This document shows positions 21,750-33,624 of a DNA stretch of 64,000 nt, piece after piece. Source of the DNA: Anthoceros angustus (Eukaryota; Streptophyta; Anthocerotopsida; Anthocerotales; Anthocerotaceae). The notes under the pieces are model-generated. The model had not been told where the DNA came from. It ran no database searches and saw only the letters and a list, made by a program, of their open reading frames with translations. The stretch lies in assembly GCA_010909165.1 (NCBI GenBank), contig VJWM01000116.1:124001-188000 (forward strand). The letters run 5' to 3'. Position 1 is the stretch's first letter; every line of letters starts with the position of its first letter. Made by a program: the position numbers and the translations under genes.

Positions 21750-24384
21750 CAAAACTCAACTCTCTCGAGTCTCAAAATGCGCCAAACTCTCCCTCCCGGG
21801 ACTCCTCGGCATCACCTTTCGACATCTCAGGCAGGCACGGTGCCCTCGCTCCACCTCACGAAACTTAAAGAAAACCCAACTTGCCTTGCCACTCGTCCCT
21901 CCTCCACGCGACGCCGCTCACCGCACCAGAACACCGAACCGAGCACCACCCGTATGCCCTTCTCCCTTGTATGTTTCCTCCTCCTCCTAAGTTTCCAGCT
22001 CCTGCATCGTTTTCATCCCACCCACTGCACTACATAGCGCAGCTCCCTCCGGCGCCGGAGAAGCACGGCACCGCACACAGCGAGGGCTGGACCGCGAGGG
22101 TGAGTGAAATCCCTGTGCAGCAGCCGGAGCCGTGGGCACGGCGCGCACTCCCTGCAATCGCAAATCTCGTTCACCTGGGCACTGCTGACGGCATGACGCA
22201 GCTGGATTGCTCCCCGGCCCAACGCCCTTCCCGTCTCGGATCCTGCGAAGCTCTCTCCTTACCTCCGCCAGAGCGGCGAGGAGCGATCTTCAAAAGATGC
22301 GGTAAAATGCAGCGTCGGAGACGGCTCCAGGATATTATAATGGTGGAACAGATTGAAAGGCGGAGGCAAGAGAAAGGGGTAGAAGCAGATCGAGAGGCGG
22401 AAGCGAGAGAAAGGAGGGGTAGCAGCAGACAGGAGGACGGGCAGGCAGGCAGGTGCAGGTGCAGGCCCAGCCCAGCCCCTTTTTCTCATGAGATGCGAGG
22501 CGGGGAGCAGACACGGAGCCCAGAAGAGCGGGGGAAGCTAGTGCACTCATCAGTGTAGCAGAGCCCACTTGCCCGCCCTGTTTCGCCCCGCACTCCCTGC
22601 GTCGTGCGCCAGATATTTGTGCTGGCGAAACTTTCGCCGCGCTACGGAACGCTTAGATACACATACGAGTCGCACTCGCTTATCTTGCACTAGGGACTGC
22701 TGCTGACTTCAAACCGTCATCCATGATCCATGGAGGATAGACCTCACTTTGCGGACTCCACTGTTACTTCCCTTCCCTTGCCATCCCTTCTGCTGCCTAC
22801 CTACCTACAAACTATCTATTTCCAAACCTCTCTCCCCTCTTCCGTGCTCTTCTTCTGCCTCTCATACTCCCTCGCTACGGCTACGGATCCCACCTGTGTT
22901 TCTAGGACAAAGTGCAACGTTCCATGATCACCCGCTAAGAATATTGCTATTCTTGCCGGATTTCAACTTGATTTTGCCAACAAGACTGTCAGGCAAAGCA
23001 GCGGAGTCCATGCTTTTTTTTTTTTTTGGTCTTTCAATCTTCATGAATCTCATGAAGCAGGAAGCATAACTCCTTTCAAATCAGATTCTTACAAGAGCAG
23101 TGGTAGTAGAATTTGCATTTGCATCATTTAGGTCTTCAGTAGCATGTGACATTAAGAACCCCTTTCAAATCAGATTCTTACAAGAGCAAGAGCAGTGGTA
23201 GTAGAATTTGCATTTGCATCATTTAGGTCTTCAGTAGCATGTGACATTAAGAACCCATGTCATATATACGGAAGCTTTTCAATAGAGTGTCCAGTGTTAT
23301 GATTGTCGAGCATGGATGGTCAAGACTCTTTGATTCTAATATATCATCTACGATACAAAGTAGCATCTTGTGGTGAGCTCCCTGAAGTTCGTAAGATCGG
23401 AAATAGATTAATAGAGGTTTTTAGTGTGACATGTTTTTGCGAGATATTGTGAGAGAGTCTATCGATAGTGAACAATACTATTAGGTAAAAGGATATAAGT
23501 CATGAGCAAAGATTTCTTAGCACTTGTATGTGCAACATGAGAATTTCTGGTACGGAATTCATGTTTCTTCATGATACATGGCATGTAGTATTACAATGGA
23601 GTGAACATACTCTTGAGGGAATGAATATCTGCCCTGGAGGGCTTTTCTAGTATTTAATCTTTTTTTTGTGTGTGATATAGTACTTTAATGGAAGGGGGAG
23701 AAAATAGCAAGGGGAGAAAAACATATTCAGGATAAGGAGGAGAAAAACATATCTAGGGTTAAAAAAATAATCAGGATAAGGAATCCAGATGAGAAATTAG
23801 ATAACTCACCATTTGATCATGGATTTATTCATCCTTTCTCAAGGGAAATATTGTGAAGCTATATACAAATTTATTGTAAAAGAGCTTTACATCATCGCTC
23901 GATGATCCTAAAAATCTCATATAAGAAAATGGGGGCGCCTCCGTAGATATTTATGGCAAAATGCGTGCCAGAAAGTGGGCACTAACCGGTGCCCTAGTCA
24001 GTACAGGCCAAGGCAAAATGTTTGTCACGCAGGGGCGTAAACGACGGCAATATGACCATATACGTCGTCAAACCCGTCAGAATTTATGAAGAATTCAGTA
24101 CGCGGGTAAGCTCTCTATTCGAATTTAGTTGTCGTCGGCGGGTGGACGAAAAAAAGGAGACATGGTGTACAGTGGGCAGAAGAGTCAGAGTACATACATC
24201 TCGTATCCTCATCTTTTCTCGATCCACGGATCGCCATCTCAGGCAAGACGTTAATTCCATGTGCAAGGCTGGAAACACTTTGTGTTGATATCCAGCTGGA
24301 GAGACGGCAAGACGAGGTTAGTCCCCGGGAATGCCCTAACCCACCACCTCGCTGTGCCCACAGAAATGAGATTCTCAATCAGTA
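21750..24384. other. Intergenic, no gene recognised
   Basis: Upstream region of the ABA receptor gene, then 22.6-24.4 kb of AT-rich DNA. A 225-residue plus-strand frame (21881-22558) is Pro/Ser then Arg/Glu-rich from a polypurine tract and has no domain; it is treated as chance. Contains the tandem duplication listed separately. Confidence 0.45.
23072..23255. repeat. Two-unit tandem duplication (~90 bp)
   Basis: cctttcaaatcagattctta begins at 23072 and again at 23161. The two units are nearly identical, except that the second carries an extra hexamer (caagag/aagagc), giving 89 and 95 bp. High identity suggests a recent event. Confidence 0.9.
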
Positions 24385-26358
24385 TCAGATGCGTCCTCGC
24401 GCCAGTGGGTCCAAATGTGGCACATATCCTACTGTTTTCATTTCAAGAGCAAGCTGTTTGAGCCTTACATATATACCTTCACTTTCAGGATGCCTTTTTT
24501 CCCCAACCACAAAACTATGGACCAGTCCGTCCATGTCTGTCCACCAGCTCTGCCCTGGCTGCTTCAGAGCCCCAACCTCCTTTCTCCTCACCTGCATCTC
24601 CAGTGCCTTATCCCACATCTGAGCACCAGAGTAAATATATGACATCAACAGATACGCTGCAGGATCTTTTTCATCTAGCTTCACCGCTTGTGTGAAAGCA
24701 TGGCAACCCACCTCCACATTTCTCCACTTTCGACAAGCACTCAATAGAGCGTGCCAAACTGAAAGATTAGCCTCAACAGGCATCATCCTCACCATTGCTA
24801 GTGCCTTGTCAAGTTGGCCTGCACGACCCAGGAGATCCACCATGCACGAGTAGTGCTCTGCGGCGGGTGTAATGCCAGAGTGCCTCATAGCCTCAAAATA
24901 CTCTTGCCCCTTGCTCAGTAGACCCGCATGACTGCATACTGTAAGTACAGCCAGAAACGTCTGGCTGTCGGGCTGTATGCAATCCTCTCTCATTCTGTTA
25001 ATAAGGTCGAAGACCACTTCACTGTCTCCTTGACGGGTGTATCCATTGATGAGGGCAGTCCAGGCAACGACATTTCTTTTGGGCAGAGCATCGAACACCT
25101 GTTGTGCATCAACCATGCTCCCGGACTTGGCATACATGTTTATCAAACTGTTGCCCACGTTTTCATCCGCTTGAAGCCCTTGTTCTTTAATCTGTTCATG
25201 AAGCTGATTTCCTGCCTGTAAAGCTGCCACACTTGCACATGCTTGCAGGAGGCACACAAATATCACAGAATCAAGTATAGCGATGCCCTCTTGTTGCATA
25301 GCATGGTATAATCGAAGGGCATCCTGACCCATTCCCTGCTGGGAATACCCTGCTATCAGAGCAGTCCAGGTAACCACATCTTTTCGAGAAAGCTTGTCAA
25401 ACACTCTCTGAGCATCCTGTAGGCTGCCACACCTTGCATACATGTACACCAAGCAATTACACACGAACAGATCAGGCTCAACCCCACTGGCCAACACATC
25501 AGCATGCACCTGCTGCCCACTTTTCAAGTCTTCTGACTTTCCACAAGCCTGCAGGGCTGCCACAAAAACATGGCCATCCGGATTCACCCCTGATCTGCGC
25601 ATCTGATGATACAATTGTATGGCCAGCTCCGATTCTCCGTGTCTAACATGTGCAGTGATTATGGACGACCACATGAAGGCATCTGGTGTGGGAACCATGG
25701 TGAACACATCCATCGCATCCTTCAACATTCCATGAGAGGCATACATCCGCACCACGTGGTTGCACAAGAATGTGTCCGACTGATACCCCCGTCTCACGCT
25801 GAAAGCATGAACCCGGCGACCCAGTACCAAATCCTTCCTGAGCACACATGCTTTGAGGACATTATGAAATAGAGTCTTCGAAATCCGACACTCCCTGTGG
25901 ACCAGAACTCCCAGAGCCTCAACAGCTTCAGTGAGCTGGCCCTGCTCACATAACTTGCCCACCATCTCAGCTGTGATGTCCATTTCGTATCCTACAGGCC
26001 TGCGAGGATCAGCATCACCGGGCATTCTCCAGTTGGATTTAGGGGCACGACGATCCATCTGCATAGCCAGTGCAGCCAGCTGAACTTCCAGCCGCCGTGG
26101 CTTGCAAAAGCTCTCTAACCAGAGGACGGCCCGAGACCCCTTATGCCGAATTTCATGACACCGAAAAGCCTTGTTCAGTTTCCTGTGATTCCAACAAAGC
26201 GTATGTTCCAGAAAAACCTGTCGCCCCAAAGTCAGCTGATCTGGAATGCTTCCTACAAGACCTGTGAGCCCATCAATCTGTAATGTCCACAAAATCTGTT
26301 CCCCCAACATGCCTGGTCCCCGTATGCCCGAGTCAATTGCAAGGCTACAGGCAGCCAT
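24385..26358 (-). CDS. PLS-class PPR protein with E/E+ tail
   Basis: Intronless, intact, 657 residues from an ATG at 26358. About 110 residues of Arg/Leu-rich N-terminus, plausible as an organelle presequence, precede PPR blocks including FLCNHVVRMYASHG, VTWTALIAGYSQQG, NSLINMYAKSGS and VAWTALINGYTRQG. The end has SCMVDLLGRAGQLDKAL, the E region, and an E+-like block VHSFVVGEKRHPE with LALEMKTVGYVPH; then it stops, so DYW is lacking. Probable organellar RNA-binding factor. It diverges from the CYP71 gene with 474 bp between the starts. Sequence is clearly related to the relics at 51.9 and 53.7 kb (MVGKLCEQGQLTEAVEAL against TVRELCGQGHSTEAVEAF). Confidence 0.92.
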   Translation of the reverse strand: MAACSLAIDSGIRGPGMLGEQILWTLQIDGLTGLVGSIPDQLTLGRQVFLEHTLCWNHRKLNKAFRCHEIRHKGSRAVLWLESFCKPRRLEVQLAALAMQMDRRAPKSNWRMPGDADPRRPVGYEMDITAEMVGKLCEQGQLTEAVEALGVLVHRECRISKTLFHNVLKACVLRKDLVLGRRVHAFSVRRGYQSDTFLCNHVVRMYASHGMLKDAMDVFTMVPTPDAFMWSSIITAHVRHGESELAIQLYHQMRRSGVNPDGHVFVAALQACGKSEDLKSGQQVHADVLASGVEPDLFVCNCLVYMYARCGSLQDAQRVFDKLSRKDVVTWTALIAGYSQQGMGQDALRLYHAMQQEGIAILDSVIFVCLLQACASVAALQAGNQLHEQIKEQGLQADENVGNSLINMYAKSGSMVDAQQVFDALPKRNVVAWTALINGYTRQGDSEVVFDLINRMREDCIQPDSQTFLAVLTVCSHAGLLSKGQEYFEAMRHSGITPAAEHYSCMVDLLGRAGQLDKALAMVRMMPVEANLSVWHALLSACRKWRNVEVGCHAFTQAVKLDEKDPAAYLLMSYIYSGAQMWDKALEMQVRRKEVGALKQPGQSWWTDMDGLVHSFVVGEKRHPESEGIYVRLKQLALEMKTVGYVPHLDPLARGRI

Positions 26359-26832
26359 GCTCGAACGCCTTGTCTCACGGGCTACTTCCGCAGTTTATGT
26401 CCAGACCCATATGCAAGCTCGATTCTCCGAAGTTTCTACCTCAAGGAGCTCCTCTCCTTTGAGAGTACCACTTCCCGAGAAGCGTGTTGCACATTGCAAC
26501 CAACACCAATCCGGCCAGCAATTTATGCCCATGCAAAACAAACATCCACTGTATGTACAGTCAATGGATAGAAGGTGGGCACACATCGAAGCTTTTGTCA
26601 GCACAGCCATCTTGTCTGAAATTCTTGTCATTTGTACGACAAACCAAAAACCCTAGCAATTCCTCTAATTTGGTGCGAGGACAGCGGAAGACCGATTCCT
26701 GGGTTTTGAAACTGTTGGAAATGCGCGGGGATTTGATTTCACGTCTTGATGAATGAAATAGGAGCCTACTGCTGGCGGACGAGGTCGGCTATGGAAGCGG
26801 ACCGCACATTCTGATTGTAAGGAGCCTCAGTC
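26359..26832. promoter_or_regulatory. Divergent promoter region of PPR and CYP71 genes
   Basis: 474 bp between two divergent start codons. Both promoters and 5' UTRs must lie here or overlap. No clear TATA box or known motif was picked out. Inference from layout only. Confidence 0.5.
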
Positions 26833-29800
26833 ATGGAGGAAGCTGCAGTCATGGAGGAGGCTGCCGTGAAGGAGCAGGCTGGAGTCATGGAAGAATCTGT
26901 TGCAGAGGCAGCTCCACTGGCGCTCCCAGCTGGCGGCGAGCTAGAGGACGGGGCGGATGCGGGAGGGGAAGAGAGGGCCTTGGTCGGCCCTGTTCCTGCG
27001 CAAGGTCGCAAGCCGAAGCGGCCCCTGGAATTTGAGCGCGCGTTTCTGGATGCTCTTCCGTCGGCTGCGATGTGAGTTGAGTCTTGTCATTTCGCACGCA
27101 ATTTTGGAAGGCAGTGTGTGGAAGAGGCAGCCCCAGCTGAGGATTCCGTCCTTCGTCTGTGCCTGGATTTTACTCATGGGTCTGGGTTGCTTTGTCAGGT
27201 ACGAGAAGAGCTATATGCACCGGGACGTTGTGACACATGTGGCTGTCTCCAGTGCTGACTTCTTTATCACTGGAAGCTGTGATGGTACGCGTGCTTTTGA
27301 TGGAGCTGCTGTTAGCTTTGGTTTTTTTCCTTCCTGTAACAGCGAGGAGAAAGCAGTTTAATTTTGTTTGCTTTCCGTTTGAGATTTCCACTGTCATCAG
27401 ATCTCGTAGTCATCTTGTTGTTGCAACTTGGTCAAGAGGAGTGCATTGTTTCGTCCAGGTCATATCAAGTTTTGGAAGAAAAAGGGCGTCGGCGTGGAGT
27501 TTGTGAAACACTTTCGGTCTCATCTTGGGCCTATTGTAGGTCTTGCGGTACGAATCAGGTCCTATCAGCAACTGTTGTTGTGTGGTGGTGGTGCACTGTT
27601 TGGACGTTTCATAGTAGTTATGCTCTAGCTTGGTTTCTGCAGTTTACTCTTGGAAACTGCGGCAGAAGAATGACAGGTGGAGTTGGTATGGCTGTTGGTC
27701 TGGCAGGTCAGTGCTGACGGCCTTTTCTGTTGCACAGCCTCAACCGACAAGGCTGTCAAGATATATGATGTCGTGAACTTCGACATGATGTCTATGCTCC
27801 GCTTGCCATTCGTTCCGGGTTGTGTTGAGTGGGTCTTTAGGCACGGAGATGCCAGAACTAAGATTGCTATTAGTGATCGAGGTTCACCTGCTGTTCATCT
27901 CTATGATGCGAAATCTGGGAGCCCTGAACCCATAGTTACAAAGCAGGTATGCCATTGCACAGATGCATTTTTCTATGTACCATGCGTCATAGTCTATACT
28001 GTGCCATGGTCTAGTTCAGCATTTCCTCACAGATTTGGATGCAGATTGAATGCGTGAATGGTCAGAAGCGAGTTGGGTTTACCTGGGTGCAGTAATGGTT
28101 AACTTGGTCTTGCTCTCCTCAGATTCACATGGCACCTGTGACTCTCATGAAGTACAGCCCCCTCTACGACATTGTTGTGTCTGCTGAGGGCACAGGGCTT
28201 TTGGAATATTGGTGTCCTGATACACTATCCTTCAGCTCTAAAGGGTAAGATTTGGTGCAAATCTCAAAGCTTCTACCTGCTGAAGGCTTGTCTGGCTTTC
28301 TCATTGGGGTGATTTTTTACCGATATATGATGTTGAGTTTGTTCATAGTCTGCAGTTCAAGCTCAAGAGTGAAACGGATCTGTATGCTTTTGCAAAGGCA
28401 AAGACAAAAGTGTCCTCTCTGGAGGTTAGTACTGTTCACTGAGCTCCCATGTGTGTTGGAAGATGCTTGCACAGAGGTTGCGACAGAGTTCTCAAAGTAT
28501 GGTTGGTGCTGTTCAGGTCAGTCCAGATGGTAAGCAGTTTGTCACCACATCACCAGACAGGCGGATCAGAGTGTTCTGGTTTCGTAATGGCAAGCTAAGG
28601 CGTACATATGATGAGTCTTTGGAGGTGGGATGCCCAATATCACCAAACTCATTTGAATCTATGAATTCTTGCAGTGTGGAGCCCTGCCTTGTTTCTTCTG
28701 TGTAGACTCCATACTTTGGGCATCACTACTTTCATGTCCATGTGTACGGTCTCATAATTCAGCTGACATGTGCCTAATGCTCAGGTAGCTCAAGACTTGC
28801 AAAGAAGTGATGCCCCCTTGTACAGATTGGATGCGATTGACTTTGGTCGTCGCATGGCTATAGAGAAGGAGATAGAAAAGACAGAGGGTGTGCCCCTTCC
28901 AAATGCAGTCTTTGATGAGAGCAGTAATTTCCTCTTGTACACAACCCTGCTGGGGATTAAGGTGATGTCCCAAATGTTCTGTCGTGGACAGATATCCTCT
29001 CTGTTTAAATGGGTGGAAGTCATGCTGACCAGCAAGTCGTTATTTGCAATTCTTGCAGGTGGTCAATTTGCAGACAAACAAGGTAGTCAGAATCTTGGGG
29101 AAGGTGGAGAATACAGAACGGTTCTTGAGAATTGCCTTGTACCAGGGAGGGAGCAGTGGTAGGAAAGTCAAGAAGCTGCCAGCCTTTGCTTCTGCAAGTT
29201 CTATGGGCAAGCGGGAGCCATGGATGGATCCTACTATTGTAGCTTGTGCATTCAAGAAGCACCGGATATACTTTTTCAGGTGTGTATTATTCTGTTGTCT
29301 GTAGTATTCCATGGTAGTTTGTATGTGCTTCTCAATCTTATTCTCTACTTCTACTGGGCAGCCGAAGAGAGCCTGAGGAAGCAGAAGATGCCACGAAAGG
29401 GCGGGATGTCTTCAATGAGAAACCTCCTGCGGAAGAACTCCTGGCCATCTCTGATGTCGGGAAGGCTGCAACCACCTCCCTTCCTGATAATGTGGTAGGT
29501 TGTGCTATTTTCAAATTAGGAATGCTCATTTGCTCATACAAAGGTAATTAGCCGGTCTACAGTTTTGTGATAAGTTGTGGCACGATGTGTCACAGATTCT
29601 GCACACCACGTTAGGTGATATCCACATTCGACTGTATCCTGAAGAATGCCCCAGAACTGTGGAGAACTTTACAACACACTGTCGGAATGGATACTACGAC
29701 AATCTTATTTTCCATCGCGTCATTAAAGGTTTCATGGTACAAACTGGTGACCCTCTAGGAGATGGCACAGGTGGACAGTCCATCTGGGGTGGGGAGTTTG

Positions 29801-30234
29801 AAGATGAATTCCACAAAAGGTTAAGTAGAGACTGCTTCGTGCGATTTTGTCTTGTTAATTCACGTTCTGCATTAATCCTACCATTGTACTGAGTTTATCT
29901 TTTGCTGGCTGCAGTTTGCGACACGATCGTCCTTTCACACTCTCTATGGCCAATGCTGGTCCGAATACAAATGGTTCGCAGTTTTTTATCACAACGGTGG
30001 CTACTCCTTGGCTCGATAACAAGCACACAGTGTTTGGCCGTGTAGTCAAAGGAATGGATGTAGTTCAGGTGAGGCCATCTTATTGATCAACAGGCTGGAA
30101 CCAACTTCCCACATAGGTCTTGCTCGTTCGCTAAATTTAGTTGTCGTTTGCAGGCAGTAGAGAAAGTGAAGACCGACAGGAACGATAAGCCGTACCAAGA
30201 TGTGAAGATTTTGAACGTGACTGTGCCAAAGTAA
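26833..30234 (+). CDS. CYP71: WD40-cyclophilin protein CYP71 (PPWD1 type), 13 exons
   Basis: Nuclear multidomain peptidyl-prolyl isomerase; Arabidopsis CYP71 acts with chromatin in gene repression. Exons: 26833-27071, 27199-27284, 27459-27547, 27707-27946, 28123-28244, 28349-28424, 28517-28624, 28785-28961, 29059-29279, 29362-29494, 29596-29819, 29915-30068, 30154-30234. They sum to 1,950 bp, 649 residues (Arabidopsis 631), with GT-AG ends and matching phases. After an acidic N-terminus come [18 protein letters not shown] and the WD40 blades ([35 protein letters not shown]), then [13 protein letters not shown] and the cyclophilin domain. Isomerase residues are present: [15 protein letters not shown] (Arg, Phe, Gln), the Trp of [12 protein letters not shown] and its His. 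The repeated acidic start has several in-frame Met, so the exact start is less sure. Confidence 0.95.
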
Positions 30235-30465
30235 GCGGCCCAGTGCAAGCGGATCGGTCCCGTTCTTGGGCGTGAATAGTAGTCCACTTTTATGTTATTT
30301 GCAAGGAAAATGTGGCACGTTCCGCCTTGCTACGGGAATTAATGATAAAAGATGGAAGATTGAGGTAGTGAGGGAAGGAGAAAACATCTTACGTTCAACT
30401 TCCACTTTCCCTTGCTTGCCTGTCTACATTAAAACGGTCGATCCCTGTTTAATTTAACCTAACGT

Positions 30466-31515
30466 TCAGAGAAGCTTCTTCCGCTCGAAAAAGGTCTTCA
30501 AATGCCACAGCTGCCATCCAGCCACTGACAAGCAAACAAGAAGAGACAAGATGCTGAACCAAGCCACTCGGGCATTGGTAGCCTCATTCAGCTCCCGCAT
30601 TTCTGCCTCCCTGCCAACAAAAGGATGCACGAGTTAAAATGGTTCTAGACACAACAATGGTGGATTCCCTGCAGGTTGAAAGCTGAAGAGAACCCTACTT
30701 CTCTCTCAAGTACAGCATCTCCTCGTGAATGCTGTCTACTGTTTCCTCTAGCTTCCTCAATTCCAGCTCGACCGCCTGCAGTGAAAGACTCTCAACTTAA
30801 TCACAGTACTTGGATGCATTTGAGGACTTGCATAGACAATTCAATAGGCAGAAAACATTACATCGACTTTATCCCTCTTGGCGATGCCTTCCCAGTCCTT
30901 TGCGGCAACACCTGTTTTCCAGTCGAGCTCAACAGTGTAGGTCACAGAGTTCGGATTGTTGAGAGTCCAGAAGCAAGCCATATAATTGCCTGCTTCCCCA
31001 TCGGAGAAGGCAAATTGGCCAGACTGCGTGTTTTCTTGATAGTACATGCTTTTACCATGGGGAGATGTCACCTGATGAAACAAGGATCTCAAAACTTAGC
31101 AAGCAGAGACAACGAGAAACAATCCACTGCCCATACCACACCAGTCGCTTAGACTCAACACTCCAAACAATCAACAGAACGACATCAGGGACGAACAGCT
31201 TCAGCCCAGACCGGATGGAGTGGATCAAGCTGCACAATTTTAGGTTGTGCTCAGATCAGCATAGGTGCAGATGGGACATGTTCGCGAAGCATCCTGCCAA
31301 CTCACCCTAACGTTGATGCGCACAGGAGGCTCCTGCTGACCGTTCGGAGCGAGAACTTTGAAGTCTCCGACCACTAACACCTTCTTCTGGATTTCCTCCG
31401 CCAAGCACTTGGTTTCCGTGTTGGCGATGTCGAAACGCAGCGCATCTACATACCTGTGGCTCACGAGCAGATGCAGAAGCGCCAGCATGAGCAGCGCCAT
31501 CCTGAATCCTACCAT
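30466..31515 (-). CDS. p24-family (TMED, delta-type) GOLD-domain cargo receptor, 4 exons
   Basis: Type I membrane protein of COPI/COPII vesicles that cycles between ER and Golgi. Minus-strand exons: 31306-31515, 30862-31071, 30699-30775, 30466-30610; 213 residues. From ATG 31515 there is a hydrophobic signal peptide (MVGFRMALLMLALLHLLV), then the GOLD domain with its two Cys (TKCLAEE and MACFW), a helical region (LRKLEETVDSIHEEMLYLRE) and one transmembrane segment (VAWFSILSLLVCLSVAGW). The cytosolic tail HLKTFFERKKLL carries both the FF motif and a KKxx retrieval signal, as expected for p24. An in-frame upstream codon is not ATG. It ends tail-to-tail with CYP71, 231 bp apart. Confidence 0.93.
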
Positions 31516-33624
31516 GGCTACACCTGTACGCTGCGACCGCCGCAAATCGTCCCTGCTTCCTGACCCCGTCGGACCTAGTCTACCTGAAGCCTGAGTCCAG
31601 ACTGTGCCGGCAGCTGATCAGCTCATTTAGAGGCGCACCTCGATCCTCGATCTTCGTTCGGTGCAAGCAAATCCCAAGCCCATGTGCAAAGCCAAGTCAC
31701 TATCCTTAGGAGCTCCAGGTTAAAACCCTCAGTGTTCACCAAAGTGACTCAGGAAAGGGAGCTCTTCTTTCGAGGACGAAAGCCCTTAAGGAACAAGCCA
31801 TAAACATTATTTGTCTTCGCTAATCATCGCGGACCTTTGCTGCTCGCGGGGGACCCGACCCCAGAAATGTATCTGTTAGGGTTTTGTACGCCAACCACGT
31901 GCACTCGTCTGCCAGAGCTATTCCTTCGGAACGATCCAGCAGGAGCAACCTGCCAAGGTTTAAGGATCCAGCGAGGTGTTGGTGTTCACAGAGCGAAGGC
32001 TGCTCGGAACGATCCCGTCATAGGCACACAAGACTGGAACAAGTGGCAAACCTTCTGTTCAGCTGGAAGTTCTGCAAATGCCATGTTTCCCCACTGTTTC
32101 CCAAGCTCCGTATTAGGGGATTGGGGGATATACTATGAGTCAAGGCCCATGAGCCTTAAGTAAGGAAGGCTCAAAGTGGATTTGGAATTGAATAATTACA
32201 TACGGGGGAGTGCGTACAGGTCTGGCAGGCCCGGAGGTGCGAACTCAGGAAGCGGTTGAGGTTTTGGGCCGTTGCGGCTTGGGGATATTTGCACATCAGA
32301 TTGTGGGTGATGGCAGGTGGTGGGCTGGATCCCCAAGTTTTCGCTGCGCTGTCTCTGATTATCTCGATCATCGGATATGTGCTCCTCAGATGGCTTGGCA
32401 AGAAGCCTGCTACTGCCGCTCCCCAGAAGATCAAACCAGCTTGAGGCAATGCGGGGAACGGTGGCTGAAGATGAGAGCTCCACTCGTCTGGCAGCTGTGC
32501 CGGCATCTGCTGGAGCTGCGCAATGCTGCCTGTACCCCTTCAGTGGCTTCCCTAACACTGGGTTATTGTAGCAGATAAGCTGGTTGTGATGGGTAGGATT
32601 CTAGAGGAGGGGAATGGTTCTCGAAAGCAGTTTGCGGGATCGTCATGGCAATATGCAGTTTCCCGAAAGGCATCAGCCTCTGGAGATCGCGTCAAGAAGA
32701 AGGCAATCAGGCCTGGGGGAGTGGCAGGGAGACTGTAGTACTTTCTGTGCGGCTCGGGATTTTGATGAACCCAGCCAAAGTAGTTGCTGTTGTTGCCCAC
32801 TTAATTCCTGCTTTGTGTAGTGCTCGTTCTTGTGGAAATAAAACGGCAGAACTGAATCGTCGAGGATGTTTTGGAGAATAGTACGTGCTTCTGGAATGCA
32901 GGTCCTTTGGCCGCCCTGCCCTGCTTCCATGTCCATTGTCCAGTTTAGTCACACGGGTTGTCCCATCAGAACCTTGTGCCTCGGGTGCTGCAAATCCGCA
33001 CGATGGACATGTCCTGGAAGTGACTTCCTCCTTTGCCCTTCAAAAATCGCTGGAAGCAAAACATCAAGTGCCACCTAAACCCTGAACCCCAGGTCGGTGC
33101 GATAGGCTCAAAGTATCAAAGGCCTTGACTACGAATACAACCCCCAATCCCCTAGTCGGAGCTTGGCAAACAGCGGGGAACCATGGCATTGCAGAACTTC
33201 TCTGTGAACAGAAGAGAGTCCACATTCCCAATATTAACAGCGGAACTCCCTTCGCTTCTCCAGTCAGATAAGTTCCTCTAGCATCCTTAAGTTGGTAGCA
33301 TAGAAATACTAACTTGTTAGTATTTGATTCTCGGAGCCCTTGCAACAGCTGTCCTGCACAGTATAATGGGCTCTCTCAATCCCATTCAATTCACTCAAAC
33401 TTGCTGGTATCTCATGCATTAGCTCTGCAGCCCTGTCCCAAAAGACTCCACCGTATCTTCAGAGCTAAGTTTGGTTTCATCAACTCAAGCTTTCAAAAAT
33501 GGAACCTTGTCTCCCTCGTCCACAAGGTTACTCCATAGTAGATCCATGGGGAAGTCAGCTCTTCATAGTAAATAGTTTTCTAGCCCTTTAAGTTAATTTG
33601 TATGTGATTGCTAAATTCTATGGC
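31516..33624. other. Intergenic, mostly without recognised gene
   Basis: Upstream region of the p24 gene and then about 1.9 kb with only one candidate small gene (32310-32444, listed separately). Other open frames overlap on both strands and look like chance. Confidence 0.45.
32310..32444 (+). CDS. Possible 44-residue single-pass membrane microprotein
   Basis: ATG 32310 opens a 44-codon frame: a short start MAGGGLDPQVF, a strongly hydrophobic helix (AALSLIISIIGYVLLRWLG, near residues 12-30) and a basic Ala/Pro/Lys tail (KKPATAAPQKIKPA). The ordered layout of helix then basic tail is what a tail-anchored or small subunit-type protein looks like. I do not recognise the family. It could also be the last exon of a larger gene or chance, as the frame is also open upstream to 32256. 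Confidence 0.35.
   Translation: MAGGGLDPQVFAALSLIISIIGYVLLRWLGKKPATAAPQKIKPA

Noticed and set aside
21881-22558. 225-residue open frame upstream of the ABA receptor gene
   Set aside because: Composition changes from Pro/Ser to Arg/Glu because of a polypurine tract; no domain, and it lies in the promoter side of a real gene.
27364-27717. Plus-strand frame inside CYP71
   Set aside because: It covers an intron and a different frame from the conserved WD40 exon 27459-27547.
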